Shown here: positions 1 to 8,935 of the stretch, one piece after another
Position numbering within the stretch: the stretch's first letter is position 1
How the letters are laid out: each line of letters starts with the position of its first letter
DNA from: Arthrobacter sp. MN05-02
GTDB lineage: Bacteria; Actinomycetota; Actinomycetes; Actinomycetales; Micrococcaceae
Length of the DNA: 64,000 nucleotides
Assembly (NCBI GenBank): GCA_004001285.1
Contig: AP018697.1
Location: 1,736,001-1,800,000, forward strand
Direction: 5' to 3'
Translations under genes and position numbers: made by a program
Notes under the pieces: generated by a model
What the model was told of the DNA's origin: nothing
The model's input: the letters and a program-made list of their open reading frames with translations, nothing else
Database searches by the model: none

Positions 1-2
1 TC

Positions 3-248
3 CCGCAGCTGGACGCGAAGGGCATCTCCCTGGTGGTCGTGTCCGGCGACATGATCGAGGGCACGGTCACCGCGACCCTGCTCGACCGGGCGACCCCGGG
101 TGCCATCGAGGCACGCCGGCAGGAGGCCGGGCGCCTGTACTCCGTGGCCGAGTTCGCCACCGAGATCGTTCGGATGGCGACGGCCGCCGTGCCCAGCGGC
201 CACACGGAATACGTGGGCGGCGCCGAGGACTTCCTCGCGAAGAGCTGA
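3..248 (+). CDS. C-terminal end of a short-chain dehydrogenase-like protein (cut by window edge)
   Basis: Only the last 81 codons are inside the window; the frame is open from base 3 to the TGA at 246-248. The visible part (LVVVSGDMIEG, then an ATLLDR stretch and an RLYSVAEFA segment) resembles the C-terminal third of SDR-family oxidoreductases, but the Rossmann glycine motif and the YxxxK active site would lie upstream and cannot be seen. The gene ends 1 bp before the stop codon of the convergent serB. The family call is an inference from the tail alone. Confidence 0.5.
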   Translation, partial: PQLDAKGISLVVVSGDMIEGTVTATLLDRATPGAIEARRQEAGRLYSVAEFATEIVRMATAAVPSGHTEYVGGAEDFLAKS

Positions 249-249
249 C

Positions 250-1134
250 CTACACCCCTGCCAGGTGGCGGACGACGTCGAGGTCGGGCAGGTCCAGGGC
301 GGCGTCCGCCGCCGCGCGGACGGCCGGCTTCGCGTTGAACGCCACACCCAGGCCCGCGGCCGCCAGCATGTCGAGGTCGTTCGCGCCGTCGCCCACCGCC
401 ACGGTGGCGGCGAGCGGAATCCCGGTTTGCTCCGCCTCGGCGCGGAGCGTGCGCTCCTTCTCCCGGCGATCGACCACCGCGCCGGCGACGCGCCCGGTCA
501 GCATGCCACCGACGATCTCGAGGTCGTTCGCCGTCGCGAAGGACAGCCGGAGGCGGTCGGCGAGGGGCGCGAGGACCTGCGAGAAACCGCCCGACACGAC
601 ACCGACACGGTGCCCGGCCCCGAGATACGCCCCCACGAGCCGCTCGGCGCCGTCGCTCAGTTCGATGCGGTCCACCACCTCGTCGATGACGGTGGCCGGC
701 AGTCCCTTCAGCGCGCGCACCCGGTGGTGCAGTGACTGGGCGAAGTCGAGTTCGCCCCGCATCGCTGCCTCCGTCACGGCAGCCACCTCGGCCTCGCGGC
801 CGGCATGCGCCGCGAGCAGCTCGATGACCTCCTGCTTGATGAGCGTGGAATCGACGTCCATGATCAGCAGCTTCGGCCCCGGACGGTACACCGCCGCCGG
901 GACACACGCGGCGCCGATGCCGGTCGTCGAGGTCCACGCGGCGAGGGCGGCGCGCACCGGTGCCGCGGCGGCCGGCAGGACGACCTCCAGCGTCAGGACG
1001 TCGTACGACGCCGTCCCCGCGGAGGAAGTCCCCGTCACGTCGACGCCGAGGTCGCGGAGCACTCCCGTCAGGTCACGGCGGTGGCCGTCCTCGAGCGTCG
1101 GTGCGTAGGCGAGAACCCTGGCGTTGTCCGGCAT
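250..1134 (-). CDS. serB: Phosphoserine phosphatase SerB
   Basis: Hydrolyses O-phospho-L-serine to serine, the last step of serine synthesis from 3-phosphoglycerate, in the cytoplasm. The 294-residue product has an N-terminal ACT-like region (about 5-80), then the HAD nucleophile motif DVDSTLI (Asp93), the VVSGGFSQV motif II region and the Mg-binding GDGANDLDM motif near the C-terminus. Length and order match actinobacterial SerB. I start at the ATG at 1134 because AGGAG lies 7 nt upstream; the open frame reaches back to 1236 but that extension is Arg-rich and lacks a ribosome site. It is transcribed towards the SDR tail and away from the ABC ATPase gene. Confidence 0.92.
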   Translation of the reverse strand: MPDNARVLAYAPTLEDGHRRDLTGVLRDLGVDVTGTSSAGTASYDVLTLEVVLPAAAAPVRAALAAWTSTTGIGAACVPAAVYRPGPKLLIMDVDSTLIKQEVIELLAAHAGREAEVAAVTEAAMRGELDFAQSLHHRVRALKGLPATVIDEVVDRIELSDGAERLVGAYLGAGHRVGVVSGGFSQVLAPLADRLRLSFATANDLEIVGGMLTGRVAGAVVDRREKERTLRAEAEQTGIPLAATVAVGDGANDLDMLAAAGLGVAFNAKPAVRAAADAALDLPDLDVVRHLAGV

Positions 1135-1335
1135 GTGTGCGCTCCTGTCCGTGCCGCTGCGGCGGCGTCGTCCGATACTGGTCCCATGTCCGCGGTTCCT
1201 CACGGCAGTGGCGTCGTCCCTGCGGGCGGTCCGCACGCAACGCGAGCGGAGCCGGGGACCCGCCGGGCGGGCACGCGGGGCCGGAGGCCCTCCGGTTTCG
1301 CCACGGGGCCGGTCCTTAGCCTAGTGTCTAGGACC

Positions 1336-2121
1336 ATGAGGAACGTTCTGGAACTGGCGGGAGTGAGCCTCGTCAGGGGCGGCAAGACCCTTCTCGATGA
1401 CATCGACTGGCAGGTCGGCGAGGGGGAGCGCTGGGTGGTCATGGGCCCCAACGGAGCGGGCAAGACCACGCTGCTGCAGCTCGCCGGTGCACGCCTGCAC
1501 CCCACCCGCGGTGCGGTCGGCATCCTCGACGAGGTGATGGGCGCGGTGGACGTCTTCGAGCTCCGCCCGCGCATCGGGCTCGCCTCCGCGGCACTGGCGG
1601 CCCAGGTCCCGGAGCACGAGACGGTGCTGAACGTCGTCGTGACCGCCTCCTACGGCGTCACCGGCCGGTGGCGCGAGCAGTACGAACGACTCGATGAACG
1701 ACGAGCCTTCCGCCTCCTCGACACCTGGGGCATGTCCCGCTTCATGAACCGCCCGTTCGGCTCCCTGAGCGAGGGCGAGCGCAAGCGCGTGCAGATCGCC
1801 CGGGCCCTGATGGCCGACCCGGAGCTGCTCCTCCTTGACGAACCCGCGGCGGGTCTCGACCTCGCCGGTCGTGAGGACCTCGTGCAGCGCCTCACGGAGC
1901 TCGCGCGGGACGACGAAGCGCCGGCCATGGTGCTGGTGACGCACCACCTCGAGGAAGTGCCACCCGGCTTCACCCATGCATTGCTCCTCCGGGACGGCAG
2001 CATCGTCGCTGCCGGGCCGCTCGCAGGTGTCCTGACCGAGGAGAACCTCAGCCGAGCGTTCGACGTCGCGCTCAAGGTCACCGAGGAGGACGGCCGCTAC
2101 AACGCGGTCGCCCGGGCGTGA
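1336..2121 (+). CDS. ABC transporter ATP-binding protein (ModF/PhrA-like single-domain ATPase)
   Basis: A 261-residue ATP-binding cassette. Walker A is GPNGAGKTT (about 37-45), the signature is LSEGERKRVQIARAL, and Walker B is LLLLDEPAAGLDL followed by a His switch in VTHHLEE. It resembles the stand-alone ABC ATPases annotated as photorepair/molybdate-type (COG1119). No permease is adjacent, so the partner and substrate are unknown and a non-transport role is possible. The ATG at 1336 is chosen because homology begins at MRNVLELAGVSLVRGG; a TAGTGT hexamer sits 8 nt upstream and could be a -10 box giving a nearly leaderless message. Confidence 0.85.
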   Translation: MRNVLELAGVSLVRGGKTLLDDIDWQVGEGERWVVMGPNGAGKTTLLQLAGARLHPTRGAVGILDEVMGAVDVFELRPRIGLASAALAAQVPEHETVLNVVVTASYGVTGRWREQYERLDERRAFRLLDTWGMSRFMNRPFGSLSEGERKRVQIARALMADPELLLLDEPAAGLDLAGREDLVQRLTELARDDEAPAMVLVTHHLEEVPPGFTHALLLRDGSIVAAGPLAGVLTEENLSRAFDVALKVTEEDGRYNAVARA

Positions 2122-2161
2122 CGTCGTCGGGAACCCGTCCGGCGTCCGGTACGGGCACCTG

Positions 2162-2991
2162 ATGGCGCTCGTCGAACTCGACGGCGTCGACGACCCCCCG
2201 GCTGTCGGACTACCGGAACCTCACCGACGTGCAGCTCCGCCTCGCGAAGGAGCCGGCCGAGGGTCTCTACATCGCCGAGAGCTCCAAGGTGCTGCGGCGC
2301 GCCATCGACGCGGGCCACGTTCCCCGATCCTTCTTGCTGGCACCCAAGTGGCTGCCGGACCTCGCCGACGTCCTCGCGCGGTTCCCGTCCGTCCCCTCCT
2401 TCGTGGCGCCCGAGGCGACGCTCGAGGCGATCACGGGTTTCCACCTCCACCGCGGCGCCCTGGCCGCCATGCACCGCCCGGCGCCCCTCCCGCTCGCCGA
2501 TGTCCTCGCGTCCGCGCGCCGCGTCGCCGTCATCGAGGACATGGTGGACCACACGAACCTGGGCGCCGTGTTCCGCTCCGCGGCGGCCCTCGGCATCGAC
2601 GCCGTCCTGCTGAGCCCCCGCAGCGCCGATCCGCTGTACCGTCGGGCCGTACGGGTGAGCATGGGCAGCGTCTTCCAGGTGCCCTGGGTCCGGCTCGGGG
2701 CGTGGCCGGATGCCCTCGCCGCCGTCCGGCGTGCGGGCTTCACGCTCGCAGCCCTCGCCCTGGTGCCCGGAGCCGTGGAGCTCGGCGTCTTCCCGGCCCG
2801 GGGGCAGGAACGCCTCGCCCTCATGCTGGGCACCGAGGGGGAGGGCCTGAGTTCCGGCGCGCTCACCGAGGCCGACGTCGCCCTGACCATTCCGATGCAC
2901 CGGGGGAGTGGACTCGCTCAACGTGGCCGCGGCCGCCGCCGTCGCCTTCTGGGAGTGCCGGTACGACGACGGCGCGCAGCCCGCGCTTTAG
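2162..2991 (+). CDS. TrmH/SpoU-family RNA 2'-O-methyltransferase (two frameshifts as sequenced)
   Basis: The middle frame (2229-2905) encodes a SPOUT methyltransferase: N-terminal substrate-binding part (LYIAESSKVL), then the knot with EDMVDHTNLGAVFRSAAALG, LLSPRSADPLYRRAVRVSMG and MLGTEGEGLS. It would methylate a ribose 2'-OH in tRNA or rRNA using S-adenosylmethionine. Both ends are out of frame. Removing one C from the C6 run at 2194-2199 joins the start MALVELDGVDDP to RLSDYRNLTDVQL, and removing one G from the G5 run at 2902-2906 restores the conserved tail GVDSLNVAAAAAVAFWECRY and the TAG at 2989-2991. Because the whole protein is otherwise conserved, I infer the insertions are sequence errors and the gene is intact. 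The exact RNA target cannot be told. Confidence 0.8.
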
Positions 2992-3054
2992 CGTCGCAGC
3001 CCCACCTGCGCTAGTATGAACAGCTGGCACTGTCGCCAACCTTTCAATTTCCCG

Positions 3055-3074
3055 TGCCTGGCAAAATCCAGGCA
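3055..3074 (+). promoter_or_regulatory. Hairpin in the rpmE2 leader (candidate L31 leader element)
   Basis: TGCCTGG (3055-3061) pairs perfectly with CCAGGCA (3068-3074) around a 6-nt loop, ending 6 nt before the ribosome site of rpmE2. A TAGTAT hexamer at 3012-3017 is a plausible -10 box, which would give a leader of about 70 nt containing this stem. Ribosomal-protein leaders that bind L31 are known in Actinobacteria; whether this is one cannot be decided without a covariance model. Confidence 0.4.
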
Positions 3075-3092
3075 ACCAGAGAAGGTAGTCCC

Positions 3093-3350
3093 GTGAAGTC
3101 TGATATCCACCCCCAGTACCAGTCGGTCGTGTTCCGCGACCTGGCCTCCGACAAGGCGTTCCTGACCAAGTCGACGGTCGGCTCGCCCAAGACCATCGAG
3201 TGGGAGGACGGCAACACCTACCCCCTCATCGAGGTCGAGATCTCCTCGGAGTCGCACCCGTTCTACACCGGCAAGCAGCGCATCATGGACTCCGCCGGCC
3301 GCGTCGAGCGCTTCAACGCCCGCTTCAAGGGCTTCGGCGGCAAGAAGTAG
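3093..3350 (+). CDS. rpmE2: 50S ribosomal protein L31, type B (zinc-free form)
   Basis: An 85-residue ribosomal protein beginning [16 protein letters not shown] and ending FGGKK. It binds the large subunit at the central protuberance and bridges the subunits. It contains no cysteine at all, so it is the zinc-independent type B paralogue that in many bacteria replaces the Cys-containing L31 under zinc limitation. GTG at 3093 is the start, with GAAGG about 8 nt upstream; the open frame to 3054 would run through the leader hairpin. No clear Zur palindrome was recognised upstream by eye. Confidence 0.95.
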   Translation: MKSDIHPQYQSVVFRDLASDKAFLTKSTVGSPKTIEWEDGNTYPLIEVEISSESHPFYTGKQRIMDSAGRVERFNARFKGFGGKK

Positions 3351-3402
3351 CCCAGCTCCAGCGGGCATTGGACAGACGGCCCCGTGCCCACCGTCCGCCG
3401 AG

Positions 3403-3431
3403 AAGAGCCACGCCGGTCCGGCGTGGCTCTT
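3403..3431 (+). terminator. Rho-independent-type terminator after rpmE2
   Basis: A 12-bp perfect stem (3403-3414 with 3420-3431, AAGAGCCACGCC / GGCGTGGCTCTT) and a 5-nt loop, 52 nt past the rpmE2 stop. The U-tract is short, as is usual in high-GC actinobacteria. Confidence 0.75.
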
Positions 3432-3543
3432 CCCGCTTAACGCCGGACCCGCCCGACACCGGACGCGCACCGCACTCCCGTATCGAACTCACCGCATCCC
3501 ACCAGCACGGAGCCCGGCACCGGGCCCCATGGAAGGCACTGGC

Positions 3544-4620
3544 ATGGCTCACGCACCGGACACCGGCCGCCTGCACGGCGAGTACAAGACGCCCGGAGGC
3601 AAGCTCACGGCCGTGGACCTCGAAGTGCGGGACGGACGCCTCGCCCACGTCTCGGTCAACGGCGACTTCTTCCTCGAACCGGATGAAGCCCTCCTCGACA
3701 TCAACGCGGCCCTCGAGGGCCTGCCCGCCGACACGGCACCAGGGGAACTCGCGGCCGCCATCACCACGCGGCTCGATCCCACCGCAGTCCTGTTCGGCTT
3801 CTCGGCCGAGGCCATCGCCACCGCGGTGCGCCGCGCACTGGGCCGGGCCACGGGCTTCGCGGACCACCGGTGGGAGATCATCCCGCCCACACCGCTGTCG
3901 ACCGCGATGCACGTCGCCATCGACGAGGTGCTGACCCACGACGTCGGCACGGGTGCCCGCAACCCCGTCCTGCGTTTCTGGGAATGGCAGTCGCCGTCGG
4001 TCGTGATCGGGAGTTTCCAGTCCATGCGGAACGAGGTGGACCCGGAGGGCGCTGCCCGGCACGGGGTGACCGTGGTCCGCAGGATCAGCGGCGGCGGTGC
4101 CATGTTCATGGAGCACGGGAACGCCATCACGTACTCCCTCTACGTGCCGCAGTCCCTCGTGGACGGCATGAGCTTCGCGGACTCGTATCCCTTCCTCGAC
4201 GCCTGGGTGATGGAGGCGCTGGGGGAACTCGGGATCCGGGCCTGGTACCAGCCCCTCAACGACATCGCCACGGACGTCGGGAAGATCGGCGGCGCGGCCC
4301 AGAAGCGGCTGGCGAACGGCGGCATGCTGCACCACGTGACCATGAGCTACGACATCGACGCCGACAAGATGCTCGAGGTCCTGCGCATCGGCAAGGAGAA
4401 GATGTCCGACAAGGGCACGAGGAGCGCGAAGAAGCGCGTGGACCCGCTGCGCCGCCAGACCGGCATCTCCCGGGAGGAGATCATCGACGTGATGATGTCC
4501 ACCTTCCGCCGCCGCTACGGCGCGGTGGACACGACCCTGTCCGACGACGAGCTGCGGCGCGCCGAGGAGCTGGTGGAGCACAAGTTCGGCACCGGGGAGT
4601 GGCTCTACCGCGTGCCCTGA
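3544..4620 (+). CDS. lplA: Lipoate-protein ligase A with the accessory domain at the N-terminus
   Basis: Activates lipoate (or octanoate) with ATP and transfers it to lipoyl domains of 2-oxoacid dehydrogenases and the glycine-cleavage H protein. The 358-residue product has the ligase fold at about 115-330 with RRISGGGAMFMEHGN (the lipoyl-AMP binding loop) and DVGKIGGAAQKR containing the catalytic Lys. Residues 1-100 (YKTPGGKLTAVDLEVRDG, GDFFLEPDEALLDIN) look like the small Lip_prot_lig_C accessory domain, which in E. coli LplA is C-terminal. ATG 3544 is preferred over ATG 3529 because GGAAGG lies 7 nt upstream. Its 3' end overlaps the convergent pepN by 16 bp. Confidence 0.85.
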   Translation: MAHAPDTGRLHGEYKTPGGKLTAVDLEVRDGRLAHVSVNGDFFLEPDEALLDINAALEGLPADTAPGELAAAITTRLDPTAVLFGFSAEAIATAVRRALGRATGFADHRWEIIPPTPLSTAMHVAIDEVLTHDVGTGARNPVLRFWEWQSPSVVIGSFQSMRNEVDPEGAARHGVTVVRRISGGGAMFMEHGNAITYSLYVPQSLVDGMSFADSYPFLDAWVMEALGELGIRAWYQPLNDIATDVGKIGGAAQKRLANGGMLHHVTMSYDIDADKMLEVLRIGKEKMSDKGTRSAKKRVDPLRRQTGISREEIIDVMMSTFRRRYGAVDTTLSDDELRRAEELVEHKFGTGEWLYRVP

Positions 4621-7205
4621 CCCTGCGCGCGGAGGGAGCGCAGCAGGTGGTCCCGCTCCTCGACGACGATGCGCCGCAGGGCGGCAGGCGCATCCGCGTT
4701 GGCCGTGAGCCACTCGTCCGTCCGCCGCACCACAGGGTGGGACTCCGGCTCACCCGAGGCGTCCTGACGGCCCGGGTACAGCCCCCGGACGATCCTGCTC
4801 GCCATCTCGATGCCGCGCTCGGACCAGACGCCACGCAGCGCCTCGAAGTAGGGCTCCTCGTAGCCCGCCAGGAGTTCGTGCGGTCCCAGCGTGAAGCCCT
4901 CGATCGCGGCGCTGAGCAGCTCGTTGGACAGCCGCTCACCCTGCACGGCCTCCGTCCAGGTCGCCTTCTTGATGGCTGCGTCCGGGATCGCCGCGGAGGC
5001 CAGCGTGAATCCGACCCTGCCCGCCGCGGTCGGGTCGGCCGCGCGCTCGGCCTCCAGCTCGCCCGGTCGTACGCGCTCCTGCGCGGCGAGCCCCTGCAGG
5101 AAGAGCCAGCGCACCTCGGCGTCGAGGGGCAACCCCGGGATCCGCTCGTCGCCGTCGAGTACGGAGCGCACCACGTCGGCCGCCCGGGGAGCGGTGCGGG
5201 CCGCGGTGGCGAGTGCACGGGCCCACGCGAGCTGCAGGTCCGACCCGGCCTCGGCGCTCCGCAGCCCGTCCACCAGGAAGTGGCACATCCGGTCCCGGAG
5301 GCCGTCCCGCTGGTCGGCATGAGCGAACCGTTCGACCGCGGTGCGCACATTGGCCAGCAGGACCTGCAGGACCCCCACCCCGGTCTCGGCCGGTGCGGCG
5401 AGCAGGACGGCGTCGAGGTAGGAGCCCACCGGCAGGAGCGCATCCCTCGTGCTGGACCAGAGCGCGGTCAGGCAGGTGGCCCGGGCCAGGGGGTCCTGCA
5501 GGCGGTCGATCGAGGACAGCAGGGTGGCGAGCGAGCGCTCGTCGAAGGAGAGCTTCGCGTAGGTGAGGTCGTCGTCGTTGACCAGCAGGAGATCGGGCTG
5601 CGCCGTGCCGGCCAGCGCGGGCACCGGCGTCCGCCCGCCCTCGACCGTCACCGCCTCGGTTCCCGTCCGGACCAGTCGTCCCTGCGCGTCGTAGGAGTAC
5701 AGGCCCAGCCGGACGCGGTGGGGCCTGTACTCGTCCCAGCCCGTGACGGGATCCACCGCATCCTGCACGATCGTCACCTCGGAGAGGACACCGTCCAGGG
5801 CGGAGACCTCCGCCCGGAGGGACGGCACGCCGGACGTCTGCAGCCAGGACCGCGACCAGGACGCGAGGTCCCGTCCCGTCGCGTCGGCGAGCACGTCGAG
5901 GAGGTCGGTGAGCGTCGTGTTCCCGTACTCGTGCTTCCGGAAGTACTGCCGCGCCGCCTCGGTGAACGCATCCCGGCCGACGAAGGCGACGAGCTGTTTC
6001 AGCACCGAGGCGCCCTTGGCGTAGGTGATGCCGTCGAAGTTCTGCTTCGCGGCCTCCAGGTCGGGGATGTCCGCGACGATCGGGTGCGTCGTCGGGAGCT
6101 GGTCCTGGACATAGGCCCACGACTTCCGCCGGTTGGCGAAACTCACCCACGAGGTGCTCCACCGCGTGGCCTCGGCCACGCCCAGGGCCCCCATGTAGTC
6201 GGCGAACGACTCCTTGAGCCAGAGGTCGTCCCACCAGGACATGGTCACGAGGTCGCCGAACCACATGTGAGCCATCTCGTGCAGGATCGTGTTCGCGCGT
6301 GCCTCGCGCTGGGCCTCGGTGGCGGCAGACCGGAACACGTAGTTCTCCGTGAACGTCACGAGTCCGGGGTTCTCCATGGCCCCGAGGTTGTACTCCGGCA
6401 CGAAGGCCTGGTCGTACTTGCCGAAGGGGTACGGGTAGTCGAACAGCTCGTGGAAGAAGTCGAGGCCGCGCCGGGTCGTATCGAAGATCTCCGGGGCGTC
6501 GAACGACGGCGCCAGCGACCGGCGGCAGAACAGGGCGAGCGGCACCTCGAGGCCTTCGCCCGCGGTCCCCGGCGTGCCCGTCCAGGAGCCGGTCTCCCGG
6601 TGGTAGGGGCCGGCCAGGATCGTGGTGATGTACGTCGAGATCCGCCGCGTCGGCTCGAAGGTCCAGTGCACGGTACCGTCGTCGGTCGACAGGGCGTGCG
6701 CCTCGGCGCCGTTGGAGGCCACCGTCCAGCCCGCCGGTGCCAGGACGCTGAACGTGAAGGACGCCTTGAGGTCGGGCTGCTCGAAGTTCGCGAAGACGCG
6801 GCGCGCGTCCGCGGGCTCGTACTGGGTGTAGAGGTAGGTCTCGCCGTCCGCGGGATCCACGAACCGGTGCAGTCCCTCGCCGCTCGTGCTGTAGGCGGCC
6901 AGTCCCTCGACCGTCACCGTATTGTGCGCTGCCAGGTCGTCGAGCGTCACGCGGGCGCCGTCGCTCGCCACGGCCGGATCCAGGGCGCGTCCGTTCAGTT
7001 CCACGGACGTGACCTCCCCGATGAAGTCGAGGAAGGTGGAGCTGCCCGGCTCCCGGCAGGTGAAGGACACGGTGGTGGTGCTCCGGTACGTCCCCTTGGC
7101 GGGGTCCCGGGCGCCGGAGAGGTCCAGCTCGACGGCGTAGCGCTCCGTGCCCAGCAGTGCAGAACGGGCGGCTGCCTCGTCCCGGCGCAGGTTCTCGTTC
7201 TTCAT
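4605..7205 (-). CDS. pepN: Aminopeptidase N (M1 family zinc metallopeptidase)
   Basis: Removes N-terminal residues from peptides in the cytoplasm, finishing protein turnover; in this organism it could trim proteasome products. The 866-residue protein carries the exopeptidase motif GAMENPGLV and the zinc site HEMAHMWFGD with the third ligand Glu 19 residues later in LKESFADYMG. The C-terminal half is the ERAP1-like helical domain. Length is typical for actinobacterial PepN (about 850). I start at the ATG at 7205 (MKNENLRRDEAAARS), since upstream codons to 7316 are Arg/Gly-rich and not conserved. It is divergent from the ATP-grasp operon (110 bp spacer) and ends inside lplA. Confidence 0.93.
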   Translation of the reverse strand: MKNENLRRDEAAARSALLGTERYAVELDLSGARDPAKGTYRSTTTVSFTCREPGSSTFLDFIGEVTSVELNGRALDPAVASDGARVTLDDLAAHNTVTVEGLAAYSTSGEGLHRFVDPADGETYLYTQYEPADARRVFANFEQPDLKASFTFSVLAPAGWTVASNGAEAHALSTDDGTVHWTFEPTRRISTYITTILAGPYHRETGSWTGTPGTAGEGLEVPLALFCRRSLAPSFDAPEIFDTTRRGLDFFHELFDYPYPFGKYDQAFVPEYNLGAMENPGLVTFTENYVFRSAATEAQREARANTILHEMAHMWFGDLVTMSWWDDLWLKESFADYMGALGVAEATRWSTSWVSFANRRKSWAYVQDQLPTTHPIVADIPDLEAAKQNFDGITYAKGASVLKQLVAFVGRDAFTEAARQYFRKHEYGNTTLTDLLDVLADATGRDLASWSRSWLQTSGVPSLRAEVSALDGVLSEVTIVQDAVDPVTGWDEYRPHRVRLGLYSYDAQGRLVRTGTEAVTVEGGRTPVPALAGTAQPDLLLVNDDDLTYAKLSFDERSLATLLSSIDRLQDPLARATCLTALWSSTRDALLPVGSYLDAVLLAAPAETGVGVLQVLLANVRTAVERFAHADQRDGLRDRMCHFLVDGLRSAEAGSDLQLAWARALATAARTAPRAADVVRSVLDGDERIPGLPLDAEVRWLFLQGLAAQERVRPGELEAERAADPTAAGRVGFTLASAAIPDAAIKKATWTEAVQGERLSNELLSAAIEGFTLGPHELLAGYEEPYFEALRGVWSERGIEMASRIVRGLYPGRQDASGEPESHPVVRRTDEWLTANADAPAALRRIVVEERDHLLRSLRAQGQGTR

Positions 7206-7314
7206 CCGGCCATTCAACCATGCACCCCGTCCGCTTCGTTTCGGGCGTGTTAACCGTGCGTGTACCGGTGTGTGCCGCTGTGTACCGGCGCGGGATCCAT
7301 GGCACTGTTGACCC

Positions 7315-8883
7315 ATGTCCGAGCTCTTCGCTGACTACGCAGCCGCCGCCCGCAAGACGCCCGCCTTCGACGAGATGTTCGAACCCGGGCAGTTCCCGCG
7401 CACCGAGTACGGCCAGGTCGCCGCGGCACTCGACGAGCTGAACCTCGCCGATGTGACGGCGCGCGCGGACTCGATGGCGCGCACGTTCCTGGACCGCGGT
7501 GTCACGTTCGACTTCGCGGGCGAGGAGAGGCCCTTCCCGCTCGACATCGTGCCCCGCGTGATCGCCGGCAGCGACTGGGACGTCCTCGAGCGCGGCGTGG
7601 CGCAGCGCGTGAGGGCGCTCGAGGCGTTCCTCGGCGACGTCTACGACAAGATGGCCGTAGTGTCCGACGGCGTGATCCCGCGGCGCCTGATCACTTCCAG
7701 CGCCCACTTCCACCGGGAGGTCGCCGGCTTCGCGCCGGCAGGCGGCGTGCGCGTCCACATCTCCGGGATCGACGTCGTGCGCGACCAGCAGGGCACCTTC
7801 CGCGTCCTCGAGGACAACGTGCGCGTCCCGAGCGGCGTCAGCTACGTCCTGGAGAACAGGCGGGCGATGGCGAAGGGCCTCCCCGAGGCGTTCGGGCAGC
7901 AGCACATCCGCCCGGTCGAGGAGTACCCGCGGCGGCTCCTCGCCGCCCTGCGCAAGACCGCGCCGCCGGGCGTTGAGGACCCCACCGTCGTCGTCCTGAC
8001 CCCCGGGGTCTTCAACTCCGCCTATTTCGAGCACACCCTGCTGGCCGGCCTGATGGGCGTGGAGCTGGTGGAAGGACGCGACCTCATCTGCCGCGGCAAT
8101 CGCGTGTACATGCGGACGACGGCGGGGGAGCAGCGCGTGGACGTCATCTACAAGCGCATCGACGACGAGTTCCTGAACCCCCTGCAGTTCCGGGCCGACT
8201 CGGTGCTCGGGTGCCCCGGGATCGTCAACGCGGCGCGTGCCGGCATGGTCACGATCGCGAACGCCGTGGGCAACGGCGTCGCCGACGACAAGCTGGTCTA
8301 CACCTACGTGCCCGACCTCATCCGGTACTACCTGGGCGAGGACCCCATCATCGCCAACGTGGACACGTACCGGCTGGAGGAGCCCGACGCGCGCGAGGAG
8401 GTGCTCGACCGGCTGGACGAACTCGTGGTCAAGCCGGTGGACGGTTCCGGCGGCAAGGGCCTCGTGATCGGCCCCGACGCCACCCGGGCCGAGCTCGATG
8501 TCCTCCGCGCGAAGGTCCTCGAGGATCCGCGCGGCTGGATCGCGCAGCCGGTCCTCCAGCTCTCCACCGTGCCCACGATGTCCGGCGGGCAGTTCAGCCC
8601 CCGCCACGTGGACCTGCGGCCCTTCGCCGTCAACGACGGCGAGGAGGTGTGGGTGCTGCCCGGCGGGTTGACGCGCGTGGCCATGAAGGAGGGCTCGCTC
8701 ATCGTGAATTCCAGCCAGGGCGGCGGATCCAAGGACACCTGGGTGGTGGACGGCGAGGTGCGCGGTCCGGCCGGCGGTGACGGCACTCCGGAACGCCCGG
8801 TGGTGGCCGTCCGCGAGCGCACCAGTGTCTGGCCGATCGAGACGAACTGGCAGGACAAGCAGTCGGAGCAGCAGCAGCAGTGA
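7315..8883 (+). CDS. Circularly permuted ATP-grasp protein (COG2308, DUF404/DUF407)
   Basis: A 522-residue protein of the circularly permuted ATP-grasp type; ATP-grasp enzymes ligate a carboxylate to an amine or thiol through an acyl-phosphate. Visible family segments are RVIAGSDWDVLERGVAQR, VHISGIDVVRDQQG, FRVLEDNVRVPSGVSY, VDVIYKRIDDEFLNP, VVKPVDGSGGKGLVIGP (nucleotide loop) and a C-terminal WVLPGGLTRVA. First gene of a three-gene unit with an alpha-E protein and a transglutaminase-like protein. Such trios recur across bacteria and are predicted to make or attach a peptide tag, but no substrate is established. Q-rich tail (QQQQ) at the end. Confidence 0.88.
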   Translation: MSELFADYAAAARKTPAFDEMFEPGQFPRTEYGQVAAALDELNLADVTARADSMARTFLDRGVTFDFAGEERPFPLDIVPRVIAGSDWDVLERGVAQRVRALEAFLGDVYDKMAVVSDGVIPRRLITSSAHFHREVAGFAPAGGVRVHISGIDVVRDQQGTFRVLEDNVRVPSGVSYVLENRRAMAKGLPEAFGQQHIRPVEEYPRRLLAALRKTAPPGVEDPTVVVLTPGVFNSAYFEHTLLAGLMGVELVEGRDLICRGNRVYMRTTAGEQRVDVIYKRIDDEFLNPLQFRADSVLGCPGIVNAARAGMVTIANAVGNGVADDKLVYTYVPDLIRYYLGEDPIIANVDTYRLEEPDAREEVLDRLDELVVKPVDGSGGKGLVIGPDATRAELDVLRAKVLEDPRGWIAQPVLQLSTVPTMSGGQFSPRHVDLRPFAVNDGEEVWVLPGGLTRVAMKEGSLIVNSSQGGGSKDTWVVDGEVRGPAGGDGTPERPVVAVRERTSVWPIETNWQDKQSEQQQQ

Positions 8884-8935
8884 CGGCTCCCGCGCCCCGC
8901 ATCCCGCACACGACCCCCCCTGGAAGGCAGGCCCC

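Noticed and set aside
3870..7253. A 1127-codon open frame on the plus strand
   Set aside because: It runs antisense to pepN and out of frame with lplA; no family features, typical GC-driven absence of stops.
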